This document shows, one piece after another, positions 54,505 to 62,255 of a stretch of 64,000 nt of DNA. How positions within the stretch are numbered: the first letter of the stretch is position 1; each line of letters begins with the position of its first letter. The notes beneath the pieces are model-generated. The model was not told the origin of the DNA. It did not search any database and saw nothing but the letters and a program-made list of their open reading frames with translations. The position numbers were made by a program, and so were the translations under genes. The stretch covers positions 1 to 64,000 of the forward strand of contig DASQJL010000113.1 of assembly GCA_035631035.1 (NCBI GenBank), written 5' to 3'. The stretch is from Candidatus Binatia bacterium. Its GTDB lineage: Bacteria; Eisenbacteria; RBG-16-71-46; SZUA-252.

Positions 54505-54957
54505 CTACTCGGGGAGGACGGAGCGCCAGTCCACGCCGGCCGCTTCCGCGATGTCGCGAAGACCGTCGGCGTTCAGGCTCCAGATCTGCTCGGGATCCTC
54601 GAGGAGCGGCGCCACGTCCCAGCCGGCCTCCTCGCCCCACGCCTCGGCGGAGCTGCCCGACGCCTGCACCGCCGAGGCGACGGCCGCGGAGAACTCCGCG
54701 AAGGTGATCCGCCGCGAGGGCCTCGGCGCGGTCTCCCCTTCCAGGAGGGCGAGCGAGCGCAGCCCGACGATGCGCGCGAGCTTCTGGAGCTGGGCGAGCG
54801 AGATCGAGTCCCACACGTCGTTCTCGAACATCTCCAGATCGCGATAGTGGGCAAAGGGCAGCCCGGTCCGATCGGCGACCTCGCCGAGATCGAGGCCGGC
54901 GCGCTCGCGCGCGGCGGCCAGGCGCTCACTGGGGGTGGAGGACATCGCGCCCAGCAT
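54505..54957 (-). CDS. XRE-type helix-turn-helix protein
   Basis: A 150-residue protein: an N-terminal HTH (SERLAAARERAGLDLGEVADRTGLPFAHYRDLE... QLQKLARIVGL), then an acidic region with RRITFAEFSAAVASAVQASG. The C-terminal half (LEDPEQIWSLNADGLRDIAEAAGVDWRSVLPE) is reminiscent of small antitoxin or regulator modules. It starts at 54957 after a GAGGGGA site 9 bases upstream; 54945 is an alternative. It lies 26 bases downstream of the TPR protein gene, so may regulate or share its operon. Confidence 0.75.
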   Translation of the reverse strand: MLGAMSSTPSERLAAARERAGLDLGEVADRTGLPFAHYRDLEMFENDVWDSISLAQLQKLARIVGLRSLALLEGETAPRPSRRITFAEFSAAVASAVQASGSSAEAWGEEAGWDVAPLLEDPEQIWSLNADGLRDIAEAAGVDWRSVLPE

Positions 54958-54983
54958 AGCAGGTCGTCCCCTCGGGCCGTGGT

Positions 54984-57047
54984 CTACCGCGCGGACAGCT
55001 CCGCGATCTTGGCGCGGATCGCGTCCCGCTTCGGATACTCCGGCGCCAGCCGCAGCACCTCTCCGAAGTAGCGGACCGCGTCCTCCTTCTTCCCCATCGT
55101 CTCCGAGCTGGTTCCCATCTGGAGATAGACGTCGGGCATGGACATGCGGCTGTGCGGCGTGAATCGCAGCTCGCCCGAGGCGATCCGCTGGTAGAGGGCC
55201 ATCGCCTCCGGGACCCTCCCGCTCATCTGCAGGGAGAGCGCGAGATGGAAGACCGCGTCCGCCTCGCGCGGCGATTCCCGGCTGGCCCGTCGGTACCACT
55301 CCGCCGCTCTGGCGTAATTCCCCGCGAGATACTCCATGGTCCCGACCTCGAAATAGGCGTCCGTGGCGGGCTGGTTGAACTCGCGATACATCGCGAGCGC
55401 GCGGTCGTAGGCCTGGCGGGCGGCGTCGGCGTGCCCCAGCTTCTCCTCGGCCACGCCGATCCGGAACGTCGCGAGCGGAGCGAACCAGGTTCGCCCCGCG
55501 GCGACCGGCCGAAGCCGGGACAGGGCGTCCTGGTAGCGCCCCGCGACCAGGTCCAGCCGCGCGAGCCGCATCATGCTGTGCTCGTCCTCGCCGCCGCTCA
55601 GGCTGTCGGCCAGGGTCTCCAGCCGCGCCGCCTCGGCCCGATTGCCCTGCGCGTCGTACGCGCGGCGAAGCGCCACGAGCGGTCCCGGGTCGGGCAGCCG
55701 CACCGAGGCGCTCGCCACGGCCGCCGCGGTCACCGGGCCCGAGCCGGGCAGATCGAGCTGCCGGCGCAGCACGTCGCTCCAGAGGGCGAGGTCGCTGCCC
55801 CAGACGCCGATCCGCGCCACGGTGAGCGCCGCGTAGAGCACGACGATCAAGGTCGCGGCCCAGGCGAGGCCTCGACGGAGCCCGGCGCGGCGCGGATCCA
55901 CGCGCGCTCCCTTCACCTGGTACAGCGATGCCGCCACGGCGACCAGCGTGAGCGACGAGCCGATCGTCGGAAAGAGGAGGTAGCGGTCGGTCATCCAGAT
56001 CCGCAGCGTGTAGTAGACGTTCATGACCGTCGCGAGCGGGAGCGCGTAGAGGGCGATCCCGAACGCGGCCGCCGGGAGCTTGCGGCGCCAGGCCAGGAAC
56101 CCCACGGCCATCGCCGCGGCCAGCGCGAGGCCCAGGAGGGCGAGCGAGGCCTTCGGCGGCTCGATCCCGGTCGTGTAGATGGCGGAGAGACGGATCGGGA
56201 GGAGGGTGTGCCCCACGTAGAGGGCCAGCACTTCCCCGAGTCTCAGGACCCGCTGCCCCAGCGTCAGGGAGAGGTTCACCAGCCCGCTCTGCTTGTCCTG
56301 GGCGTAAACCGTCACGAGGGTCATCGCCGCCGTGAGCGCCGCGAACGGAATCTTGTCCAGGACTTGGCGGCGGCCGATCCGCGGCGCGAAGCAGAGGTCG
56401 TACGCGAAGAAGAGCGCGGGGAGGATCACCGCATAGCCCTTCGAGAGCATGGCGAGGCCGGCGAGGAGGATCGAGAGCGCGTACGGCCGCCAGCGATTCG
56501 CCGTCGCATCGGTGTAGCGAACGTAGGCAAGGAGCGCGAACACGTAGAAGAAGAGACAGACGACGTCCTTGCGCGACGCGAGCCAGGCCACCGACTCGAC
56601 GTGGACCGCGTGTGCCGCGTAGATCGCCGCGGCCGCGAAGGCCTCGGCGCGCCGGCGCAGGATTCGCGCGAAGAGGAAATAGATCCCCAGCACCCCGCCG
56701 GCGTAGAAGAAGAGCTGCGTCAGGTGGAAGCCCGGCACCCACGTGCGCCATACCGCCCGGTCGAGCGCGATCGTCAGCGTCGTGACCGGATGGTAGTTCG
56801 AGAAGAAGGGCTGCGTGAGGATGCGGCTCAGGTTGTCGGCGGTAAGCTCCTCCACGCGGGCGTCGCGGAAGAAGTAGATGTTGTCGTCCCAATCGTGGAT
56901 CGGCGTGCCCAGAGAGCGCGCGTAGACCAGGGCCGTGAGGAGGAGGAGCGCGAGCGGGGCGGCCCAGGGGCGGCGGAACAGCCCCGCGTCAGGCGCGCCG
57001 GATCCGGACTTGGGAACCGCCTTGGGATTCCTGGGGGGCTTCCGCAT
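54984..57047 (-). CDS. TMTC-like multi-pass membrane protein with TPR repeats
   Basis: A 687-residue protein with about 11 membrane helices in residues 30-420 and then TPR repeats (about 510-685). The N-terminal part has SLGTPIHDWDDNIYF, HPVTTLTIALDRAVW, ARILRRRAEAFAAAAIYAAHAVHVESVAWLASRKDV; these match the TMTC/DUF1736 group, GT-C-type O-mannosyltransferase relatives. TPR units include YEVGTMEYLAGNYARAAEWYRRA-like sequence. It sits 26 bases after the kinase gene, likely one operon. Enzyme activity is inferred from family only. Confidence 0.82.
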   Translation of the reverse strand: MRKPPRNPKAVPKSGSGAPDAGLFRRPWAAPLALLLLTALVYARSLGTPIHDWDDNIYFFRDARVEELTADNLSRILTQPFFSNYHPVTTLTIALDRAVWRTWVPGFHLTQLFFYAGGVLGIYFLFARILRRRAEAFAAAAIYAAHAVHVESVAWLASRKDVVCLFFYVFALLAYVRYTDATANRWRPYALSILLAGLAMLSKGYAVILPALFFAYDLCFAPRIGRRQVLDKIPFAALTAAMTLVTVYAQDKQSGLVNLSLTLGQRVLRLGEVLALYVGHTLLPIRLSAIYTTGIEPPKASLALLGLALAAAMAVGFLAWRRKLPAAAFGIALYALPLATVMNVYYTLRIWMTDRYLLFPTIGSSLTLVAVAASLYQVKGARVDPRRAGLRRGLAWAATLIVVLYAALTVARIGVWGSDLALWSDVLRRQLDLPGSGPVTAAAVASASVRLPDPGPLVALRRAYDAQGNRAEAARLETLADSLSGGEDEHSMMRLARLDLVAGRYQDALSRLRPVAAGRTWFAPLATFRIGVAEEKLGHADAARQAYDRALAMYREFNQPATDAYFEVGTMEYLAGNYARAAEWYRRASRESPREADAVFHLALSLQMSGRVPEAMALYQRIASGELRFTPHSRMSMPDVYLQMGTSSETMGKKEDAVRYFGEVLRLAPEYPKRDAIRAKIAELSAR

Positions 57048-57073
57048 CGCTCAACGTCCCCGGTCCAAGTCCG

Positions 57074-59806
57074 TCAGGACGCGCGTCGCGGCCTGACCGT
57101 CGTGGCCACCGGATCGCTCAGGGGATCGCGGAACAGCGAGTGGCCCCCCACGGCCGTGAGGAACCCGTAGCCTACCAGCGCCAGCACCAGGAACCATGCG
57201 AACGCTGTCTGCGGCGCGACCCAAGAGTTGAAATCGAGCGACCAGGCCAGGCTGTCGGCGAGGAGGGAGATCACGAGCGAGACCAGGGTCGCGATGTAGC
57301 CGAACCGCAGCGCCATCAACAGGCCGCTGGTCCAGATGACGGCTCCCGCGAGAAGGTCGAATGCCAGCGCCTTGGAGCTCAAGTCGCTCGTGGTGAACAG
57401 GAAGCACACGATGGTGGCGATCGCCGCGAGCACGTTGTTCCGCAGCACGAAGCGGAAGATGACCAGAATGGTGTAGAACAGGGTCGCCCGCAGGGCCGCG
57501 ATCGCCAGCGAAATGCACACGTTGGCCAGCACCGTCGGCGGGTGAGTCATGGTATCGAGAAGAAGGCTGGAGAGCCGTGGCGGATCGATCGGAAGTCCGA
57601 AACGCCGCTCCATGAGCTGTACGCCGATCGCGACCAGCGATGCCGCTCCCCCGAAGGCCACGCCGATCAGAACATCCCGTCCGATGATCGGATCCCGCAG
57701 CCGGCCCGCGACCAGCCGGGCCCAGGACACGAGCACGCTCGGCCAGAGCCTCCGGACGTACGGCTCGATGGCGAGATAGGCGAGCGCGATCGTGACCCCG
57801 TGCACCAGCGCATGGCCGAATGGCGCTCCGTACGTGCCGCCGGTCAGGATCGACAGGAGGCCGATCTCCCGGAGATTCGAGCAGAAGAGATGCACCAAGA
57901 GATAGAGCACCGCGGTGGAGATCCCGATGGCCATCGCTCCGCGGAGGTCGCCGCGCTTGGATCGCAGATTGTGGCGGGCGAGGATGATGCTCCCGATGAG
58001 TGGGACCACCGCGATCAACAGGACCGCGATCCACATCTGCAAGGTCGGCGGCGGATCGTGGGCCACCGCCGCGAGACGGCCGAGGGGTTGTCCCTGGGCG
58101 AACGTCTCCACCCGCACCACGCGGCCGCGCAGGGCGGCGGCCACCAGGGTGGTCTCGGGCGCCGTCGAGTCGGAGAGACGCCAGGCCCTGACCGAGTCGG
58201 CCCGGGCCAGGAACGCGGGAGGGGGCGCGGCCGCGACCACGCGATCGGGATCGCGCCCGGCCGCGTCGAGAACGGCGGCGCCCCAATCCGCCATTCGAGG
58301 CGGCGCGGCAGCGAGACTGTCGGACCGCAACGTCTCCAGCGCGAGGAGACGTCCCTGCATGTCCAGCAGGGAGGTCGCGCTTCCCGGATAGGCTTGCGGC
58401 GGGTCCTGAAGCCCGGCCCGGGGCGAGTGAAGGTCCGACGGCGCGTAGGGCATCGGGCTCCAGCGCTTCCAGAATTGCATCGCCGGGGTCGCGCCAGGCT
58501 TCCGCTGGGGCTTCGGCTTGGAGATTCGCGAAGGCCCACCCGCGAGCGTATCGCGTCCGGGCGGAGGGCTCGCCGCCGGCGCGTAGCGCATTCCGTCCGA
58601 GGTGTACTTGGCTGGAGCATCCCCCGTGATGCGCGTCAGGATCTCGTCGGCCCGAACCGACAGAACGTCGGGAGGCTTTCCGATTCCTCGAAAGAGAGGG
58701 GTCTGAATCGCGGAGACGCCGAGCAGCGAGGCGACCGCGATCAGGACGAGGGCGCCGGCGTAGAGCGGCCGGACGCTCCCCTCGACCCCTGCGTTCGCGA
58801 CCAATTCGGGTGAGGGCGTCTCCCCCGCCGCCACCGCGGCCGCGAGCGGGTCGCCGCCGGGCAGCGCGCCGAAGACCGCATACGCCGACTGCGGACGACG
58901 CGCGGGATCGCGCTCGAGGCACCGGAGAATGACGCGCTCCACGGCGGGATCGACGTCGGCGACCAGGCTGGACGGGGTGCGCGGCGCGCTGTCGCTGTCG
59001 GGGCGCGACGAGTCGGGGCGCGGGGTCGCGGCGGTGGCGCGCTTTCCCGTGAACAGCTCGTAGAGCACCAGGCCCAGCTCGAAGATGTCGCTCTGCGCCG
59101 TGGCGCTCGCCCCGCGAAGCCGCTCGGGGGCCATGTAGGCCGGCGTGCCCGAGGTTCCCGGATCGGCCGCCAGCTCTTCGGCGGTCCCCGCCAGGCCGAA
59201 GTCGGTGATCCGCACGCGGCCGCGGCCGTCGATCATGATGTTGGCGGGCTTGAGGTCGCGGTGGAGGACGCCGTTTTCGTGCGCCGCGCCCAGCCCGAGG
59301 CAGAGCTGCCGGGCGATCTCCAGCGCCTTGTCGGAGGTCGGCCTCCCGAGCCGGCGGAGCACCGACGCGAGGTCTTCGCCGTCGACGTACTCCATCACGA
59401 CGAAGACCTGGCCTCCGGCTTCGGCGATGTCGTAGGTGCGGCAGACATTGGGGTGCGCGATCTGCCGCGCGATCCGCACTTCCTGGCGGAGCCGGGCGAG
59501 ATCGGAAGCGTTCCGCGCCACCTTCTCCGGAAGGAATTTGAGCGCGACCGACTGGTTCAGTTCCAGGTCGTCGGCCCGATAGACCTCCCCCATCCCGCCG
59601 CGGCCCAGCAGCCCGACCACCCGATACCGAGCCCCGAGGCGGGCGCCCGGCTCAAAGCGGCCGTGCACGGACGACGAGCTGTGCGACGAGGGATGCGAGT
59701 CGGGCGAGGACTGCGTCGCGCCGGCGGCGGTCATCCCAGCGCCGCACTCCGCGCAGAAGCGGGCCGAGGGTTCGACCTCGCGCTTGCAGGATGGGCAGAG
59801 GGGCAT
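57074..59806 (-). CDS. Zinc-ribbon Ser/Thr protein kinase with large C-terminal membrane domain
   Basis: A 910-residue protein. Residues 4-21 form a zinc ribbon (Cys4, 7, 18, 21). The Hanks-type kinase (about 61-325) has GRGGMGEVY, Lys90, HRDLKPAN (182-189) and DFG (202-204), so it should be active. A membrane helix near 350-370 is followed by about 215 residues predicted outside the membrane, then roughly eight to ten more helices (589-895) with no motif I recognise. This layout suggests a sensor kinase. The -10-like TAGCCT lies 9 bases before the ATG. Downstream are the TMTC-like gene and HTH gene. Confidence 0.88.
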   Translation of the reverse strand: MPLCPSCKREVEPSARFCAECGAGMTAAGATQSSPDSHPSSHSSSSVHGRFEPGARLGARYRVVGLLGRGGMGEVYRADDLELNQSVALKFLPEKVARNASDLARLRQEVRIARQIAHPNVCRTYDIAEAGGQVFVVMEYVDGEDLASVLRRLGRPTSDKALEIARQLCLGLGAAHENGVLHRDLKPANIMIDGRGRVRITDFGLAGTAEELAADPGTSGTPAYMAPERLRGASATAQSDIFELGLVLYELFTGKRATAATPRPDSSRPDSDSAPRTPSSLVADVDPAVERVILRCLERDPARRPQSAYAVFGALPGGDPLAAAVAAGETPSPELVANAGVEGSVRPLYAGALVLIAVASLLGVSAIQTPLFRGIGKPPDVLSVRADEILTRITGDAPAKYTSDGMRYAPAASPPPGRDTLAGGPSRISKPKPQRKPGATPAMQFWKRWSPMPYAPSDLHSPRAGLQDPPQAYPGSATSLLDMQGRLLALETLRSDSLAAAPPRMADWGAAVLDAAGRDPDRVVAAAPPPAFLARADSVRAWRLSDSTAPETTLVAAALRGRVVRVETFAQGQPLGRLAAVAHDPPPTLQMWIAVLLIAVVPLIGSIILARHNLRSKRGDLRGAMAIGISTAVLYLLVHLFCSNLREIGLLSILTGGTYGAPFGHALVHGVTIALAYLAIEPYVRRLWPSVLVSWARLVAGRLRDPIIGRDVLIGVAFGGAASLVAIGVQLMERRFGLPIDPPRLSSLLLDTMTHPPTVLANVCISLAIAALRATLFYTILVIFRFVLRNNVLAAIATIVCFLFTTSDLSSKALAFDLLAGAVIWTSGLLMALRFGYIATLVSLVISLLADSLAWSLDFNSWVAPQTAFAWFLVLALVGYGFLTAVGGHSLFRDPLSDPVATTVRPRRAS

Positions 59807-59868
59807 CGGGGATGGAGGCTACCCGGCGCGCGCCCCGCGAGGAAGCGCGATTTGCCGCGGACCCCCGC

Positions 59869-59877
59869 TGCTATGAT
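59869..59877 (+). promoter_or_regulatory. Extended -10 (TGC-TATGAT) 6 bases before the 59884 gene
   Basis: TGCTATGAT is a strong extended -10. It ends 6 bases before the ATG, so transcription would begin at or near the start codon. No ribosome site is present. Confidence 0.55.
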
Positions 59878-59883
59878 TCGGGC

Positions 59884-60357
59884 ATGACCGACCCCGTCGG
59901 GATGATGCGCCAGCTGCGGGCCTATGCCCTGAGCGCCGCGGCCGAGGATCTGGACCTCGCGCCCACCCAAGCGCGCCCCCGCGTCTGGGGCGCGATCATG
60001 GAGTTGGGCTACGCCACCGGCATCGCTACGCTGCTCGCCCTGGCCGACGGAACGACGAGCCTCTACTTCAGCAACGGGGGCGGGGTGATCGGAGCCGGCG
60101 AGCACGCCGCCGTGCGCGAGGCGGCGGAGTCGTTCCTGGACGCGGCCGAGGCGCATGCCGCGGCCCTCCCCCCGGTGGAGGCGACGCCCACGCCGCGCAT
60201 CGGACGCGTGCGGCTCTACGTGCGGACCTTCGAGGGAACGCTTGGAATCGAGGCGACCGACGAGGAGCTGACCCGGAACGAGCACCCCCTGTCGGCCGTC
60301 TTTCATGCGGGCCACGCCGTGATCACGGCGATCCGAGAGAACAGCCCCGAGGCCTGA
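59884..60357 (+). CDS. Protein of unknown function (about 157 aa)
   Basis: A 157-residue soluble protein, MTDPVGMMRQLRAYALSAAAEDLDL. It has LADGTTSLYFSNGGGVIGAGEHAAVREAAESFLDAAE and VRLYVRTFEGTLGIEATDEELTRNEHPLSAVFHAGHAVI. The alternation suggests a Roadblock-like or profilin-like alpha/beta fold, without certainty. Family not recognised. It is divergent from the kinase gene by 77 bases. Confidence 0.7.
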   Translation: MTDPVGMMRQLRAYALSAAAEDLDLAPTQARPRVWGAIMELGYATGIATLLALADGTTSLYFSNGGGVIGAGEHAAVREAAESFLDAAEAHAAALPPVEATPTPRIGRVRLYVRTFEGTLGIEATDEELTRNEHPLSAVFHAGHAVITAIRENSPEA

Positions 60358-60395
60358 CGGTCCGGTTCGGTGCCCCTCCGATAGCCCAGGACGCG

Positions 60396-60429
60396 AAACG
60401 GGCGGGCGCCCGTGAGGGACACCCGCCCG
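60396..60429 (-). terminator. Hairpin downstream of the coiled-coil gene
   Basis: CGGGCGGG and CCCGCCCG (60422-60429 with 60399-60406) form an 8-bp stem on the minus strand, with a partly paired loop. Three T bases follow (60398-60396). It lies 51 bases after the stop of the minus-strand gene and may end its transcript. Confidence 0.45.
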
Positions 60430-60479
60430 CTCTGCCGCGCCGGACGAAGCCGGTGCGGCGAAACCGCTCCGCCAGGCGG

Positions 60480-61346
60480 CTAGGCCTTGAGAATGACCAG
60501 GTGCTTGATCTTCCGGAACTCGCTCCGGTCGAGAATGTGCAGCTCGACCATGTCCTTCCCCACCTTGGTCAGCGAGTAGCTTCCCGGCGGCTGCGCGCTC
60601 AGGATCTGGACCTTCCCCTTCTTCGCGGGGATCTGGATCACGTTCTGCTCGTCCGTGTTCAGCGGAGAGAAGGCGGCCTCCTCGAACTTGCCGGACACCT
60701 TGAGGGTCTTGCCCACGCCGAGCACGCCACCGTTGGGCTGCACGACGCCGGCGTTCTTCAGCTCGTCCTTGGTCCCCATGGTGTAGTAGATGGTCGCGAG
60801 CTCCTTCTGCCGGGCCAGGAGCTCCTCCTGGTTCCGCTGCAGGGCTTCCTGCTGCCCCTGGATCTCGAACTTGAGGCCCGTCACTCGGGTCCGAAGCGTG
60901 TCCACCTGGGTCGAGAGCTGGGCAATCTTGTCCTCGCGGTACTGGACCGATTCCTTGAGCCCTTCGATCATCCGCTTCATGCTCGCCATCCGGATGCCGT
61001 TGTGCTTGAGCCTCGCGTCCAGCTGCTCGATGCGCTCCTTGGTTCGCGCGATCGACGCCTTGATGGTCGTGATGCGATCGAGCACCTTTTCGTGAATCGT
61101 CTGGCCGTGCAGCTCGATGTCGCCCTGCGTATGATTCTCGCCGATGGCGATGGCGTTCAGGCTGTCCTGGATCGAGACGATCTCGTTGACGGCCTGATCG
61201 TACCGCTGCCGCATGGCCTCCTGATCGGCGCTCGCCTGGGCGAGACCGGCCTGCGATTTCTGGTACTTGGAGTAGGTCACCCCGGCGACGCCCAGCAGTG
61301 CCAGGCATATGACCGCCAGGACGATGGCCACACTCTTGCGGATCAT
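60480..61346 (-). CDS. Single-pass membrane protein with long coiled coil
   Basis: A 288-residue protein. Residues 5-25 are a membrane helix (VAIVLAVICLALLGVAGV); residues about 30-190 form a coiled coil, with heptad-like Leu/Ile/Gln repeats; the C-terminal about 90 residues are beta-rich (GKTLKVSGKFEEAAFSPLNTDEQNVIQI). A GGGAGGAG site precedes the ATG. Envelope spanning is plausible. No family recognised. Confidence 0.72.
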   Translation of the reverse strand: MIRKSVAIVLAVICLALLGVAGVTYSKYQKSQAGLAQASADQEAMRQRYDQAVNEIVSIQDSLNAIAIGENHTQGDIELHGQTIHEKVLDRITTIKASIARTKERIEQLDARLKHNGIRMASMKRMIEGLKESVQYREDKIAQLSTQVDTLRTRVTGLKFEIQGQQEALQRNQEELLARQKELATIYYTMGTKDELKNAGVVQPNGGVLGVGKTLKVSGKFEEAAFSPLNTDEQNVIQIPAKKGKVQILSAQPPGSYSLTKVGKDMVELHILDRSEFRKIKHLVILKA

Positions 61347-61637
61347 GGAAATCTCCTCCCCCACAATGGGTCTACGAACCGCGTCGCCCGTGGGCTATTC
61401 CAGGTGGGATCGATAGCCGGGGCACTAGGACGGAGCGTGAGCGCGGCAAGAAAAATGCCGGGGAGGGGCTGCGCGGCCGCACCCAGGATGTCGTGGGCTT
61501 CCGAAGGCGCTCTCAACACGTCGGTTACCACCTGGCCTCGGGATCCCGCCATCGAAGCTCGCGCGTGCGATCGCGGCCCGGCCCCTGTACCGGCCGGGAC
61601 GGTAAGTGACCCCACCGACCCGGAAAGGAGAGGTTCC
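61347..61637. other. 291-bp divergent intergenic region
   Basis: It separates the coiled-coil gene and the DinB gene. I see an inverted repeat GGCTAT (61392-61397)/ATAGCC (61412-61417) and no clear gene. A ribosome site GGAAAGGAG ends it before 61638. Promoters for both neighbours should be here; none is obvious. Confidence 0.5.
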
Positions 61638-62144
61638 ATGAAGACGACCGAATGGCTCTTGGCGCAGCTCGAGAGCGAAGCGCCCCGCACCCGGCGCGCC
61701 CTGGAGAACGTGCCCGAGGGGCGTGACGACTGGAAGCCGCACGACAAGTCGATGCCGCTGGGCCGCCTGGCCATGCTGGTGGCCACGATCCCGACCTGGG
61801 TCCATCTGATCGTGAACCAGGACGAGCTCGACGTGGCGCCCAAGGCGGGGCATCCGGACCGAAAGCCCCTTCGCACGCGCCGGGAGCTGGTCGAGGCGCA
61901 CGAGAAGGCGGTGGACGAGGCGCGGCGGGCCCTGCGCGCGACGAGCGACGAGCACCTGAAGACGCCCTGGCGCCTCCTCGCCGGCGGCGACGTGAAGAGC
62001 GAAGAGCCGCGCGAGGTCGTTCTCCGGGACACGATGATGCACATGGCGCATCACCGCGGGCAGCTCACGGTCTATCTGCGCTTGAACGACGCGCCCGTGC
62101 CCTCGATCTACGGTCCCACGGCCGACGACAAGCAGTTCGCGTAG
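61638..62144 (+). CDS. DinB-family (DUF1569-like) protein
   Basis: A 168-residue protein of the DinB/DUF1569 type. Conserved parts are MKTTEWLLAQLESEAPRTRRALENVPEGRDDWKPHDKSM and TMMHMAHHRGQLTVYLRLND, whose His-rich MHMAHHRGQ is a metal motif of the family. A GGAAAGGAGAGG ribosome site precedes the ATG. The role is unknown; it differs in sequence from the DinB protein at 43991. Confidence 0.85.
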   Translation: MKTTEWLLAQLESEAPRTRRALENVPEGRDDWKPHDKSMPLGRLAMLVATIPTWVHLIVNQDELDVAPKAGHPDRKPLRTRRELVEAHEKAVDEARRALRATSDEHLKTPWRLLAGGDVKSEEPREVVLRDTMMHMAHHRGQLTVYLRLNDAPVPSIYGPTADDKQFA

Positions 62145-62168
62145 TCCATCGTCCCGGGTGGAGGGGTA

Positions 62169-62188
62169 CCTCGGAACCGTTTCCGAGG
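62169..62188 (+). other. 8-bp hairpin downstream of the DinB gene
   Basis: CCTCGGAA (62169-62176) and TTCCGAGG (62181-62188) pair across a CCGT tetraloop, 25 bases after the DinB stop. No T tract follows, so it may be a weak terminator or a processing element. Confidence 0.4.
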
Positions 62189-62255
62189 CGTTCGGAAACC
62201 GCTACGCTACGGCCGTCTTCGTCGCTTCTCCTCGTCCACCCGGGACCCCAAAAAC

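Noticed and set aside
43991-62144. The two DinB-family genes as a recent paralogous pair
   Set aside because: They share only the broad four-helix fold; motifs and neighbours differ.
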